A stretch of 64,000 bases of DNA from an uncultured Bacilli bacterium (GCA_934167665.1 CAKPLN010000003.1:1-64000); one strand, 5' to 3'. Shown: positions 44,303 through 53,234, counted from the first letter of the stretch. The notes: a model not told the origin generated them from the sequence alone. Translations and numbers: made by a program.

Positions 44303-46627
44303 ATGAAATTAAAACTACGAGCTGATAAAGAAGATTGGATGATGTTTGGGGCTTTTGCCTTATTCTTACTATATTTTGTAGCAATAGGTGTAGTAAATTT
44401 AGCAACCTTCGCCGAAAATGGAACTTTATCAGGTTTTAATCCATTTCCTGCTTTTTCTTCAAGATATATAGTAACAACTCTTGTACTATATGTTCTTATC
44501 TTAGGAGCTATGTTTATAAGTGTTAGTTCTTACTTTTTTGAAAGAGAAAAAGGCTTTGGTATAACTACTGAAAAAAAGGATAAAGGATACTCTCGTTGGG
44601 CTAAGGAAAAAGAAATTCAAGAAGAACTTGAACGTGTAGATATTCATCAGCGTAACGCTAAAGCTGCTGGTCTACCATTAATTTTAAAAGAAAATGAGAT
44701 GTGGGTAGATAATGGTGAATATCACTCATTAATAATTGGTGCTACTGGTTCCGGAAAAACAGAAGGTTTCGTTCTACCTCAAGTTCACAGTTTAGCTAAG
44801 GCTAGGGAATCAATAATAATTACTGACCCTAAAGGTGAAATATATGAAAAAACAAGTTTGATGCTTCGTGACCGTGGTTATCAAATACTATTGTTAAATT
44901 TCCGTGATCCTCAAAATGGTAATGCTTGGAATCCTATGACTTTACCATATAAAATGTGGAAAAGTGGTAATCATGATAAAGCAATTGAGCTTTTAGATGA
45001 CTTAGCTTTAAATATTCTATATGATGAAAGTAATAAAAATGCTGATCCATTCTGGGAAAAAACATCAGCAGATTACTTCTCTGGTATCGCTTTAGGACTA
45101 TTTGAAGATGCTAAACCAAACGAGATAAATATTAACAGTATATCTTTAGCAACTACAGTTGGTGAAGAAAAATTTGGTGGGTCTACATATATTAAAGAAT
45201 ATTTTAATGCCAAAGATCCAGCTAGTGCTGCTGCTATAAATGCTTCAAGTACTATTATGGCTCCAACAGAAACTAAAGGTAGTATTTTATCTGTATTTAA
45301 ACAAAAGGTTAAACTATTTGCATCAAGAGACAATTTAAGTGAAATGTTATCATATAGTGATATAGATTTGGAAAGTATTGGTGAAAAACCAACCGCTGTA
45401 TTTATTGTAATTCAAGATGAAAAGAAAACATATCACTCATTAGTAACTATCCTTTTAAAACAAATTTATGAAACATTAATTTCAACAGCTCAAAAACATG
45501 GTGGTAAACTACCAATCAGAACTAACTTTATTCTTGATGAGTTTGCTAATATGCCTCCTTTAAAAGATGTTACCACAATGATTACTGCCGCTCGTTCTAG
45601 AAGAGTTCGTTTTACAATGATTATTCAAAACTTTGCCCAACTAGATTCTGTTTATGGCAAAGATGATGCTGAAACAATTCGTGGTAACTGTGGAAACATC
45701 GTTTACTTAATCACAACTGAGTTAAAAGCCCTAGAAGAAATTTCTAAGATGTGTGGTGAAGTAAAATCTAAAAAAGATGATAAGACTGCTTCAACACCAT
45801 TAGTAACAGTCTCTGATCTTCAACGTATGAAACAATTTGAAACAATTATTCTTCGTATGCGTAAACAACCATTTAAAACTAAATTAACTCCAAACTTTAA
45901 AATTGATTGGGGTAGAAAATATCCACTTGCTAAATACCCAAACCGTGCTAAAAGAGAAGTACATACCTTTGATATTAAAGAGTTTGTTAAAAATCAAAAG
46001 AAGCAAAAATTGTTAGAAATGATGAACTCAGCTGATCCAAGTGGAACTGGTCCAGCTAAAGATAAATTACCAGGTTTCCCACCTAGAAATATAGAGCAAG
46101 CATCATCTCCATCAATGAAAACTCAGGGTAGTGGAGCTGACTTCTTATCAAGACCAGCCCAAGCTAATAGAACTACACCACCTCCTAGTATGCCAGAATT
46201 TAAAGAACCAAATATTCCAAGTTATGATCCTAGAAGAACAATGATAGAGGATAAATCATCACATGATACATCAAATGACTTCCTAAGATCAGAACCAAGC
46301 ATACCAGATGTAGGCAGTAGCTTTGATTTTGATGTAGAGGATTTAGTTAAAAAGATTGATGCTAAAATTGCTCAACTTGAAGAAGAAGAAAGAAGAAATA
46401 AAGAAGAACAAATCGCCCAAGAAAAAGAAAAACAACAAATCAAACCAATAGATTCACTACAATCATTATCAATGGATAAAGTAGATAATAAGATTGAAGA
46501 TAAAGAAAATGTTGAGTCACTTGATACTACCAAAGTTGAAATTCCAAAACCAAATATGAATAACATTGATTTAAATTCCGATAATGATGATGACGATGAC
46601 TTTTTTGATGACTTTTTTGATAATTAA
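44303..46627 (+). CDS. VirD4/TraG-type coupling ATPase
   Basis: A 774-residue type IV coupling protein. Two N-terminal helices (about 12-32 and 56-76), Walker A IIGATGSGKTEGF at about 143-155, ITDPKGEIYE (about 172-181), Walker B region FILDEFANMPPL (about 410-421), and AARSRRVRFTMIIQNFAQL (about 428-446). From about residue 570 the tail is low-complexity: Pro/Ser rich, then a charged helix, and finally an acidic Asp/Phe end. Such tails often dock substrates. It selects and delivers substrates to the channel; no relaxase gene is present, so the substrate is probably protein. Confidence 0.93.
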   Translation: MKLKLRADKEDWMMFGAFALFLLYFVAIGVVNLATFAENGTLSGFNPFPAFSSRYIVTTLVLYVLILGAMFISVSSYFFEREKGFGITTEKKDKGYSRWAKEKEIQEELERVDIHQRNAKAAGLPLILKENEMWVDNGEYHSLIIGATGSGKTEGFVLPQVHSLAKARESIIITDPKGEIYEKTSLMLRDRGYQILLLNFRDPQNGNAWNPMTLPYKMWKSGNHDKAIELLDDLALNILYDESNKNADPFWEKTSADYFSGIALGLFEDAKPNEININSISLATTVGEEKFGGSTYIKEYFNAKDPASAAAINASSTIMAPTETKGSILSVFKQKVKLFASRDNLSEMLSYSDIDLESIGEKPTAVFIVIQDEKKTYHSLVTILLKQIYETLISTAQKHGGKLPIRTNFILDEFANMPPLKDVTTMITAARSRRVRFTMIIQNFAQLDSVYGKDDAETIRGNCGNIVYLITTELKALEEISKMCGEVKSKKDDKTASTPLVTVSDLQRMKQFETIILRMRKQPFKTKLTPNFKIDWGRKYPLAKYPNRAKREVHTFDIKEFVKNQKKQKLLEMMNSADPSGTGPAKDKLPGFPPRNIEQASSPSMKTQGSGADFLSRPAQANRTTPPPSMPEFKEPNIPSYDPRRTMIEDKSSHDTSNDFLRSEPSIPDVGSSFDFDVEDLVKKIDAKIAQLEEEERRNKEEQIAQEKEKQQIKPIDSLQSLSMDKVDNKIEDKENVESLDTTKVEIPKPNMNNIDLNSDNDDDDDFFDDFFDN

Positions 46628-46644
46628 TATAAGGAGGCTAAAAT

Positions 46645-47835
46645 ATGAGTACTAATTTAAACGGTGGAAAAGTTAATAATTTTGACTTAGAAGATGATAT
46701 GGAAGAAGAATCTACAAGTTCAAAAGGTAAAAATAAAGAGGACCTAAAAAAATTTATTATAAAACTAATGCTAGTAGTTGGTGGTAGTGTATTATTATTA
46801 ATATTAGTTTTATCTTTAAGTTCAATGGTTACAAAGAAAAAGTATACGTATGAACAAGTAGAACAAATAATGGCCGATGCTGCTAAAGCATTTATAGCTG
46901 AAAATAGTGAATATTCTACTATTCTAGAAAGCAGAATAATAGAAGTACCTGTTGAAAATCTAGTAGCAGCTGGTAAAATGAAACCTCTAGCAGAGTATAA
47001 AAATGAAAATTGTACAGGTAAAGTTACTGTATCTAAAGTAAATAATGAATACATTTATACTCCAACTTTAAACTGTGGTACTAATTACAGTAGTACTGCT
47101 TTGTATACAAAAGTTCTTGAAGATTCACCAATAACAACAACTGGTTATGGTTTATATAGTATTAATGGAGAAAAAGTTTTCCGTGGTGAATTAGTAAATA
47201 ACTATGTAAAATTAGAAAAAGCTTTATGGCGTATTGTAAAAATTGATCAATCTAATAATATCGTTTTAATAAAAGAAACACAAACTGGTTATACATCAGC
47301 TTGGGATAATAGATATAATGAAGATATTGGTTATAATGTTGGTATCAATACTTATGCAATTAGTAGAATTAAAGAATACCTACAAAGTATATATAACACT
47401 ACTAAAGAAACAGAAATATTCCTAAGTACTAAAGATAAAGCCAAATTAATATCTTATGATGCTTGTGTTGGAAGTAGAGCTACAAACTCTAAAACTAATA
47501 CCAATGAAATAGAGTGTAAAACAAAAGAAAGTTCTCAAAAAATTGGCCTTCTTACAGTAAGTGATTATATTAATGCTAGTACTGATCCTAAATGTGTAAC
47601 AGCTGAAAGTCTTAGCTGTCAAAACTATAACTACTTAATTAAAAACTTTAATTGGTGGTTAGCAACACCTGTTACTAATACAACTGATAGAGCTTATTCT
47701 ATAACTACTAAAGGTGAAATAAAGTCATCTCAAACAGGTGATTACTACAACGTAAGACCAGTTATAAAATTAAATTCAACAGTCACAATAAGTGGTGGAA
47801 CTGGAACAGAAAAAGATCCTTACACTGTAAAATAG
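46645..47835 (+). CDS. Membrane-anchored protein with pilin-like and DUF6273-like domains
   Basis: A 396-residue protein. Acidic cytoplasmic N-terminus (1-32), transmembrane helix (about 33-56), pilin-like module with two Cys (about 65-150; EQIMADAAKAF...CTGKVTVSK...LNC), then a DUF6273-like domain. LEKALWRIVKI near 190, NWWLATPVTN near 337 and the end GGTGTEKDPYTV are its markers. Module order and the terminal motif match the C-terminal part of the 24304 protein, so the locus is framed by related proteins. No prepilin site. Last gene of the locus, 17 bases after virD4, before a strong terminator. Confidence 0.68.
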   Translation: MSTNLNGGKVNNFDLEDDMEEESTSSKGKNKEDLKKFIIKLMLVVGGSVLLLILVLSLSSMVTKKKYTYEQVEQIMADAAKAFIAENSEYSTILESRIIEVPVENLVAAGKMKPLAEYKNENCTGKVTVSKVNNEYIYTPTLNCGTNYSSTALYTKVLEDSPITTTGYGLYSINGEKVFRGELVNNYVKLEKALWRIVKIDQSNNIVLIKETQTGYTSAWDNRYNEDIGYNVGINTYAISRIKEYLQSIYNTTKETEIFLSTKDKAKLISYDACVGSRATNSKTNTNEIECKTKESSQKIGLLTVSDYINASTDPKCVTAESLSCQNYNYLIKNFNWWLATPVTNTTDRAYSITTKGEIKSSQTGDYYNVRPVIKLNSTVTISGGTGTEKDPYTVK

Positions 47836-47867
47836 GAATCTATAATTACTATAGATTCTTTTTTTTC
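47836..47867 (+). terminator. Terminator of the Tad/type IV secretion locus
   Basis: GAATCTATA and TATAGATTC form a perfect stem around ATTAC, followed by eight T residues. It marks the end of the 25-kb same-strand gene array. Confidence 0.9.
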
Positions 47868-47890
47868 ATCTAATAAAGTGGAGGTGTATT

Positions 47891-48190
47891 ATGAATATTA
47901 ATATAACTGAACTATTAGATAAACAAAAAAGTTTTACCGACTTAAACATAATTGATATTAGAAGCAAATATCAATATGATTTAGGTCATATATTAAAAGC
48001 TAAAAATATTCCTCAAGAATACTTACTAATAAGTCCTGAACAATATCTTAATAAAAATCGCCTTTACTACATATACTGTCAATATGGAGTAAGTAGTAAA
48101 GCCGTATCAGATCGTCTAAATAACTTAGGATATAAGACAATAAGTATTAACGGTGGTTACAATTCTTATAAAATGTTGAAGTCCATTTAA
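47891..48190 (+). CDS. Rhodanese-like domain protein
   Basis: A 99-residue single-domain rhodanese. NIIDIRSKYQYDLGHILKAKNIP (about 19-41) and the active loop YCQYGVSSKAV with Cys63 are intact, so persulphide transfer is possible. Single-domain rhodaneses act in sulphur relay or stress response; the partner is unknown. GTGGAGGTG precedes the ATG. The stop lies inside the following terminator hairpin. Confidence 0.88.
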   Translation: MNINITELLDKQKSFTDLNIIDIRSKYQYDLGHILKAKNIPQEYLLISPEQYLNKNRLYYIYCQYGVSSKAVSDRLNNLGYKTISINGGYNSYKMLKSI

Positions 48191-48205
48191 GGACTTTTTC
48201 TCTTT
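48179..48205 (+). terminator. Terminator of the rhodanese gene
   Basis: AAGTCC-ATTTAA-GGACTT followed by TTTCTCTTT. Confidence 0.65.
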
Positions 48206-48261
48206 AGATAGCTTGTTAAATTTATTAATTTATACTAAAATTAACATAAGAAGGTGATACA

Positions 48262-48846
48262 TTGGAACTAGTAAATGAATTCATAAATTATAGTACCGAC
48301 CTTATAATTAATGGAGGCCTAATAATAGGGGTTGCTCTAATAATATTAGAATCTTTTGTTCCAATGTTACCTCTTGGAGTAATGGTTGCTTTAATAACTA
48401 ACGCTTATGGTCTATTTTTAGGTATCATTATCTCTTGGCTTGCTAACTGTACGGGATGCTATTTAGTATACTTATCATCATATCACTTATCAGAAAATAT
48501 AATGAATAAGTTTCTAAGCGTCAAAACTAAAGAAAAAATAAAGAAGAACACTAATAAATTTAAAAAAATATCTCTTCCCAACTTAGTAGCAATCATAACT
48601 CTTCCTTTTACCCCGTCATTTGCAATAAATCTTCTAGCTGGTTTTTCTAAAATGAATAAAAAGAAATATATAATAGCTATAGGTATAGGTAAAATTTTTA
48701 TGATTTCTTTTTGGGCCTATATTGGTAAAAGTTTTATTGAAAGTATGAGTGATTTAAAAACAATTATAGCAATCATCGTAATGTTAGTATTAGCTTATAT
48801 AATTTCTAAAATAGTAAGTAAAAAAATCGATATTGAACAGGAGTGA
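48262..48846 (+). CDS. VTT-domain (TVP38/TMEM64-like) membrane protein
   Basis: A 194-residue polytopic protein of the VTT superfamily. Seen: ESFVPMLPLGVMVALITNAYGLFLG (about 30-54) and LPFTPSFAINLLAGFSKMNKKKY (about 113-135), the typical re-entrant and Gly-rich parts. TVP38-like proteins are thought to move or handle lipids. Start is TTG at 48262, placed after AAGGTGAT. It ends five bases before the rmuC ATG, so the two are co-transcribed. Confidence 0.75.
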   Translation: MELVNEFINYSTDLIINGGLIIGVALIILESFVPMLPLGVMVALITNAYGLFLGIIISWLANCTGCYLVYLSSYHLSENIMNKFLSVKTKEKIKKNTNKFKKISLPNLVAIITLPFTPSFAINLLAGFSKMNKKKYIIAIGIGKIFMISFWAYIGKSFIESMSDLKTIIAIIVMLVLAYIISKIVSKKIDIEQE

Positions 48847-48850
48847 AACA

Positions 48851-49936
48851 ATGGAATATATAATTATAATATTATTAATAATAAACTTGATCTTGGGAAT
48901 AATTTCCTTATCTAAAAATATTAATGAAAGTAATATAACCGAACGTCTAGGCAAACTTGAAGTAAGTATGATGAAAGAAATGGGAGACTTTAAAAATGAT
49001 TTAAGTCGCAATTTGACAAAAGACTTTACAACACTAAATGAACAACTAGAAAAACGTTTAATTGCTATCAATGAAAGAGTTAATGAACGACTAGATCAAA
49101 ATTTTGAAAAGACCAATAAGACTTTTATGAATGTTATTGAAAGATTATCAAAAATAGATGAAGCTCAAAAGAAAATAGAAAATTTATCTTCTGATATTAT
49201 AAGTCTTCAAAGTATTTTAACAGATAAGAAAACTCGCGGAATATTTGGTGAAGTGAATTTAAAACATATTTTAACAAGTGTTTTTGGAGAAAAGAATGAT
49301 AATATATTCCGTCTTCAATATACTCTATCAACAGGTGTAATTGCTGACTCTGTAGTATTTGCTCCAGAACCATTAGGAACAATTGCTATAGATTCTAAGT
49401 TTCCACTTGAACACTATCAATTAATGGTAGATAAAAAACTAACTCAAGACATGCGCGATAATTATGAAAAAATGTTTAAAAATGATATGAAAAAACATAT
49501 AGATGCCATCAGTAGCAAATACATAATTCCTGGTGAAACAGCCGATCAAGCTATTCTTTTCTTACCAGCTGAAGCTATTTTTGCTGAAATAAATGCCTAT
49601 CATCAAGATATTATTGACTATGCTTATAAGAAAAAGGTATGGATAACATCACCAACAACTCTAATATCAACATTAACCGTCATTGAAATGATTATTAAAA
49701 ATATTGAAAGAGATAAATACACATCTATTATTCATGATGAATTAAATAAATTAGGCTTAGAATTTGCTCGTTATAAAGAACGTTGGGATAAATTAGCTAG
49801 AAGTATTCAAACCGTTAATAAAGATGTAGAAAGTGTTTCAATAACGGCTGATAAGATTACTAAAAAGTTTGAAACAATTAATAAAGTAGAAGTAAATAAA
49901 TTAGAAAATAGTACCATAAAAGAACTTTCTGAGTAA
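48851..49936 (+). CDS. rmuC: RmuC family DNA recombination protein
   Basis: A 361-residue protein: N-terminal membrane helix (about 2-20), coiled coil (about 25-115), then the nuclease-like RmuC domain with RGIFGEVNLKHIL (about 126-138), AIDSKFPLEHYQLM (about 176-189) and WITSPTTLISTL (about 259-270). RmuC limits inversions at short inverted repeats in E. coli; the mechanism is unclear. The ATG at 48851 follows AGGAGTG; an upstream in-frame ATG at 48833 lies inside the previous gene. Confidence 0.92.
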   Translation: MEYIIIILLIINLILGIISLSKNINESNITERLGKLEVSMMKEMGDFKNDLSRNLTKDFTTLNEQLEKRLIAINERVNERLDQNFEKTNKTFMNVIERLSKIDEAQKKIENLSSDIISLQSILTDKKTRGIFGEVNLKHILTSVFGEKNDNIFRLQYTLSTGVIADSVVFAPEPLGTIAIDSKFPLEHYQLMVDKKLTQDMRDNYEKMFKNDMKKHIDAISSKYIIPGETADQAILFLPAEAIFAEINAYHQDIIDYAYKKKVWITSPTTLISTLTVIEMIIKNIERDKYTSIIHDELNKLGLEFARYKERWDKLARSIQTVNKDVESVSITADKITKKFETINKVEVNKLENSTIKELSE

Positions 49937-49981
49937 TCGTTGAATCAATCTAAAGTGTACAAATAAGTGCAATTAAGTAAT

Positions 49982-50015
49982 AAAAGTGTGTTTTCAAAAG
50001 AAAATGCACTTTTTA
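49982..50015 (+). terminator. Terminator of the VTT-rmuC operon
   Basis: AAAAGTGTGTTTTC and GAAAATGCACTTTT pair over 14 positions (two G-T wobbles) around AAAA, then a T run. Confidence 0.8.
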
Positions 50016-50059
50016 TAAGGTAAAATAGTGAATAAATTAACAAAAAACAAAAGAAAAAA

Positions 50060-50320
50060 TTAATGTTTAAGTAATGAATCGTTTAATACTACTTCATCAG
50101 GTTCAATGAAATAACAATTTAATTTTTTTAATATGTATTCATCACATAGAAATAACATTGCTTCATAAGGCCATTTTCCATTTAAGGAATCTCTACACAA
50201 TGAATTAATATTATTCATAAATAAATCACAGTCTTCTTGAGTAATATTTTTAAGTGAAGATCCTTTAGGTAATATGTATCTAATAAATTCAAGATTTTTT
50301 TCAATAATTTCTTTTTTTTA
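50060..50320 (-). pseudogene. 3' fragment of an IS30 family transposase
   Basis: Read on the minus strand, about 85 codons match the C-terminal end of IS30-type transposases. EKNLEFIRYILPKGSSLKN is followed by ITQEDCDLFMNNINSLCR, NGKWPYEAM and a final LLKH stop at 50060. The catalytic core and N-terminus are missing, and the frame breaks in an A-run near 50320. This remnant fills most of the 525-base gap between rmuC and the 50462 gene; the rest holds a terminator and a promoter. The end facing the break is AT-rich with no clear inverted repeat. Confidence 0.72.
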
Positions 50321-50360
50321 ATACAATTAACGTTTTTACACTATCTAGTAATAAATATAG

Positions 50361-50388
50361 TTGCTTTATTATTTATATGTGATAAAAT
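50361..50388 (+). promoter_or_regulatory. Promoter of the 50462 gene
   Basis: TTGCTT (50361-50366), 16 bases, TAAAAT (50383-50388) with TGA extension. Confidence 0.55.
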
Positions 50389-50461
50389 ATAAACAAGTAT
50401 AGAGTACAGACTATATATAAAATATAATTAATTATAACGATTTAAGGAGGAGAAAGTACCA

Positions 50462-50881
50462 ATGCGTAATCAAAAAAAAAATAATATTCTTATCATCATC
50501 TTAGCAATAATTTTGATAGTAACAGGTGTAACTATTGGGTTTATATCAATGAACAAAAATAAGAAAGATAATCCTACACCACCTAATAATGAAGTACAAA
50601 AAGAATTAACAGCTGAAGAAAAGGGAAATAGAATAAATGATCTTATGATTATTGGCTTAGAACTATATAGCAATGATAAATATAAAGAACTTGATAAAAC
50701 TAGTGATTTAATGTACTATGCCACTTTAGGTGATTTAAAAGAATTAGGCTATAATAACGTTGAACAATTATTAATTGGTTGTAGCGACACTGATAGAATA
50801 ATATTCTTTGATTCAGAGCATCTCGAAAAATATTCAAGTAATGTTCCAATACTTATCAATATTGATTGTAGAAAGAAATAA
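50462..50881 (+). CDS. Single-pass membrane protein beside the first large pilin, unknown
   Basis: A 139-residue protein. Basic N-terminus, helix at about 9-29, Pro/Asn/Lys linker, exported domain. The domain has LMIIGLELYSNDKYK, TLGDLKELGYNNVEQLL and two Cys about 27 residues apart, a layout close to the pilin-like module of the neighbouring large pilins (helix, T-L-x-x-L-x-x-x-x-Y, two Cys). It may be a small companion pilin without cleavage site. Ribosome site AAGGAGGAG. Confidence 0.55.
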   Translation: MRNQKKNNILIIILAIILIVTGVTIGFISMNKNKKDNPTPPNNEVQKELTAEEKGNRINDLMIIGLELYSNDKYKELDKTSDLMYYATLGDLKELGYNNVEQLLIGCSDTDRIIFFDSEHLEKYSSNVPILINIDCRKK

Positions 50882-50895
50882 TCTATAAATAGCTA

Positions 50896-50925
50896 TTGAT
50901 AGAAATAAATTTTATTCAATATAAA
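50896..50925 (+). promoter_or_regulatory. Promoter of the first large pilin gene
   Basis: TTGATA (50896-50901), 18 bases, TATAAA (50920-50925). Transcription would start near 50932, right at the heptamer repeat. Confidence 0.5.
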
Positions 50926-50936
50926 TACTAAGTAAG

Positions 50937-50971
50937 ATAATAAATAATAAATAATAAATAATAAATAATAA
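50937..50971 (+). repeat. Five tandem ATAATAA heptamers before the large pilin gene
   Basis: Five perfect copies of ATAATAA end nine bases before the AGGAGGGG ribosome site of the pilin gene at 50996. Copy number could change by slippage. Confidence 0.9.
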
Positions 50972-50995
50972 GTAATTAACAGGAGGGGAAAAAGT

Positions 50996-53095
50996 ATGCA
51001 AACAATAAAGAATAAGGAAAGATATTTGAATAGAAATGGATTCTCAATGGTTGAACTCCTAGCCGTAATTGTTATCTTAGGTATCTTAGGTACTATAGCA
51101 ATTGTTAGTATAAGTACTATATTAACTAGGGCTGAAAAAAACCATTATAAAACACAAGAAAAAAACATGATTATGGCCGCTGAAAGCTATGCTCAAGAAA
51201 ACAGAAATATCTTACCCAAGGAAATAGGTGATACTAGAACTATTACCTTACAAGAGTTACAAAGTAGAAAGTATATTGGTGAAGTAGTAGACAGAAGTAA
51301 AGCCTCTTGTACAACAGGTGAAGTTACAATATTTAAATATTCTCAAGATGGTTATAGTTATAAGGTTTATTTAAAATGTCCAAAATATGAAACAGGACAA
51401 GATCAATATGACGAAAATGGTCCAACTATTGACCTAAAACTAAACAATAATTATACTAATCCATATTTTACTTGTGCTATTACTACAACAGGGGATAATA
51501 AAATTATTAGTTATAGTTATCAAATATATAAAAGTGGTATCTTAGTAAAAGATAGTGGTAGCATACCAGTAAGTAGAGAAGGAGAAATTTCCCTAAAGAA
51601 GGAATCTTTAAAAGAATATGTCCCAGGAGAAATAGAAATTAATTTTAAAGCTACTAATATTTATGGTTATAGTAGTACTAAAAAAGTATCAGGAAGTATT
51701 ATTCCTAAAGCTGCCCCAGAATGTATAATAAGTGACGCAACTACGAACTATACAGAAGCTGATTGGAGACGTCATAATAGCCCAGTAGAAGTAACAATAG
51801 GTTGTAAAGATAAAAACGGTAATGGCTGTGCTAAAGAGATTTTCTCACAATTATTCTATGATGATACTAAGACTGGAAGTATTGAAATAGTTGACAACGA
51901 TGGAATTAAGAATTCTTGTACTGTAGGAGTATATATCGATAATACGCCACCGACCAAACCAGTTTTAAAAAATAATTATGAAAATGTTTGGACAAACAAG
52001 GATTATACCATAACAGCTACTGCAAAAGATGAAACTAGTGGTATAAAAAGTTTCCAATATCGTTATCCAAATTCAAATATTCCTGAAGAAAGAAATTGGC
52101 ATGATTATCCTAATTCAAGTTCTAATTCAGGAGAAGACAGGACTTTTACAACTCCAGCTTTTTCTGAAGAACGTAGTGAGTATGTAGAAATAAGAGCCTG
52201 CGATTATGTTGGTAACTGTTCAGAAGCCGCAAGAAGTATGATTAAAATTGATAAAACAGCTCCAACTTGTACGATATCAAGAAATATATCTTCTCCAAAT
52301 GGACAAAATGGTTGGTATATTTCAAATGTTACAATGAATATAAATGTTACTGATAACCTAGGAACTGCTCCAACCGCTGCAAAAAGCCCAGTATCCTATG
52401 GAATAACAACAAGTACAACCCCTTCATATACTGGAACAGCATCTGCAATTCAAAGTACTGATGCTAAAAAAGCAACTTGGTATGGCTACGTAAAAGACGA
52501 AGCTGGAAATACCACAAAATGTTCTGACACAATTAGTGTTGATAAAACAGCACCAACTCAACCAGTTCTTAATATAAGTGGTTCAAATGTTACTATGACT
52601 TCTAGTGATAGTACTAGTGGAATTATGGCTTTTGAGTATCGTACATATGGTACTAGTGATAGTTTTACTAGGTTTAGTGAAACTAACAAGGCAACTATCA
52701 CTGCAACATTTAATAATGTCATTGAAATAAGAGCTGTAGATTATGCCGGCAATATATCAAGTGCTACAATAACTAGACACTGTAATAACAGCGGTGGCAC
52801 TTTAAAATATGATGATAATAAAGGCTGGATTTGTATAAAAGACAAAATTCAAGTAGATAGTACATGTACGAGGGAAACAACTGGTACTTGCTATAGAAAT
52901 GATTGCTGCCCAAGCTCATCTCATGGGTCATTTAATGGAAATGGCCATTTATGGAAGCCATGTAGTTCAGGAACTATGTGCAGTTACCCATACAGCTGTA
53001 CCCAAACTGAAAGCTATAGCTGTAAGGTTGATGGTTGCCCAAGTGGATTTAGTTGGTATGTATCTGGTTCAACTTGCTACAAAACAGCCGACTAG
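50996..53095 (+). CDS. Large type IV prepilin-like adhesin, copy 1
   Basis: A 699-residue protein with a classical type IV prepilin start. Gly15-Phe16 cleavage site, FSMVE with Glu at +5 and the hydrophobic helix LLAVIVILGILGTIAIVSI. Then a pilin globular module (about 50-130, two Cys, ending VYLKCP), several Ig-like or bacterial Ig repeats marked by VDNTPPTKP, DKTAPTC and DKTAPTQP (about 320-620), and a Cys-rich C-terminal domain (about 600-699). Far longer than ordinary pilins (about 150 residues), it should display an adhesive stalk. Requires a prepilin peptidase encoded elsewhere. Residues 17 to about 320 are nearly identical to copy 2 at 56376. Confidence 0.85.
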   Translation: MQTIKNKERYLNRNGFSMVELLAVIVILGILGTIAIVSISTILTRAEKNHYKTQEKNMIMAAESYAQENRNILPKEIGDTRTITLQELQSRKYIGEVVDRSKASCTTGEVTIFKYSQDGYSYKVYLKCPKYETGQDQYDENGPTIDLKLNNNYTNPYFTCAITTTGDNKIISYSYQIYKSGILVKDSGSIPVSREGEISLKKESLKEYVPGEIEINFKATNIYGYSSTKKVSGSIIPKAAPECIISDATTNYTEADWRRHNSPVEVTIGCKDKNGNGCAKEIFSQLFYDDTKTGSIEIVDNDGIKNSCTVGVYIDNTPPTKPVLKNNYENVWTNKDYTITATAKDETSGIKSFQYRYPNSNIPEERNWHDYPNSSSNSGEDRTFTTPAFSEERSEYVEIRACDYVGNCSEAARSMIKIDKTAPTCTISRNISSPNGQNGWYISNVTMNINVTDNLGTAPTAAKSPVSYGITTSTTPSYTGTASAIQSTDAKKATWYGYVKDEAGNTTKCSDTISVDKTAPTQPVLNISGSNVTMTSSDSTSGIMAFEYRTYGTSDSFTRFSETNKATITATFNNVIEIRAVDYAGNISSATITRHCNNSGGTLKYDDNKGWICIKDKIQVDSTCTRETTGTCYRNDCCPSSSHGSFNGNGHLWKPCSSGTMCSYPYSCTQTESYSCKVDGCPSGFSWYVSGSTCYKTAD
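51044..52540 (+). repeat. 1.5-kb duplicated segment, copy 1
   Basis: Aligns with 56403-57896 at a constant offset of 5359 bases as far as about 52470, then with a 3-base shift. Roughly 500 bases (about 51193-51693) appear identical by eye; divergence grows towards the 3' end and similarity stops near 52540. Confidence 0.9.
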
Positions 53096-53160
53096 AAATA
53101 GTTAAGCTATCTATAAATGCTCTCAATATGTTTTATTAGAAAGATAAATAATTTATTAAA

Positions 53161-53187
53161 AATGCGTTAATTTTAACGTATTTTTTG
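53161..53187 (+). terminator. Terminator after the first large pilin gene
   Basis: AATGCGTTA and TAACGTATT pair (one G-T) and are followed by T residues. Confidence 0.6.
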
Positions 53188-53234
53188 TTTTAATTATTCC
53201 TTCTATAAGCTATAAATAATACATAAACTTTACT

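Noticed and set aside
46638..47054. Minus-strand reading frame of 138 codons
   Set aside because: Opposite to the well-supported 46645 gene; composition is that of a reverse-frame shadow.
22734..47867. An integrative conjugative element
   Set aside because: VirB4 and VirD4 are present, but I see no relaxase, integrase, excisionase, replication gene, attachment repeats or tRNA at the ends, and base composition does not visibly change. It fits a resident locus better.
50937..50971. CRISPR-like array
   Set aside because: The heptamers are contiguous with no spacers, so this is a simple tandem repeat.
52899..53105. 68-codon plus-strand frame at the end of the first large pilin
   Set aside because: Lies in another frame of the Cys-rich pilin end, without ribosome site.
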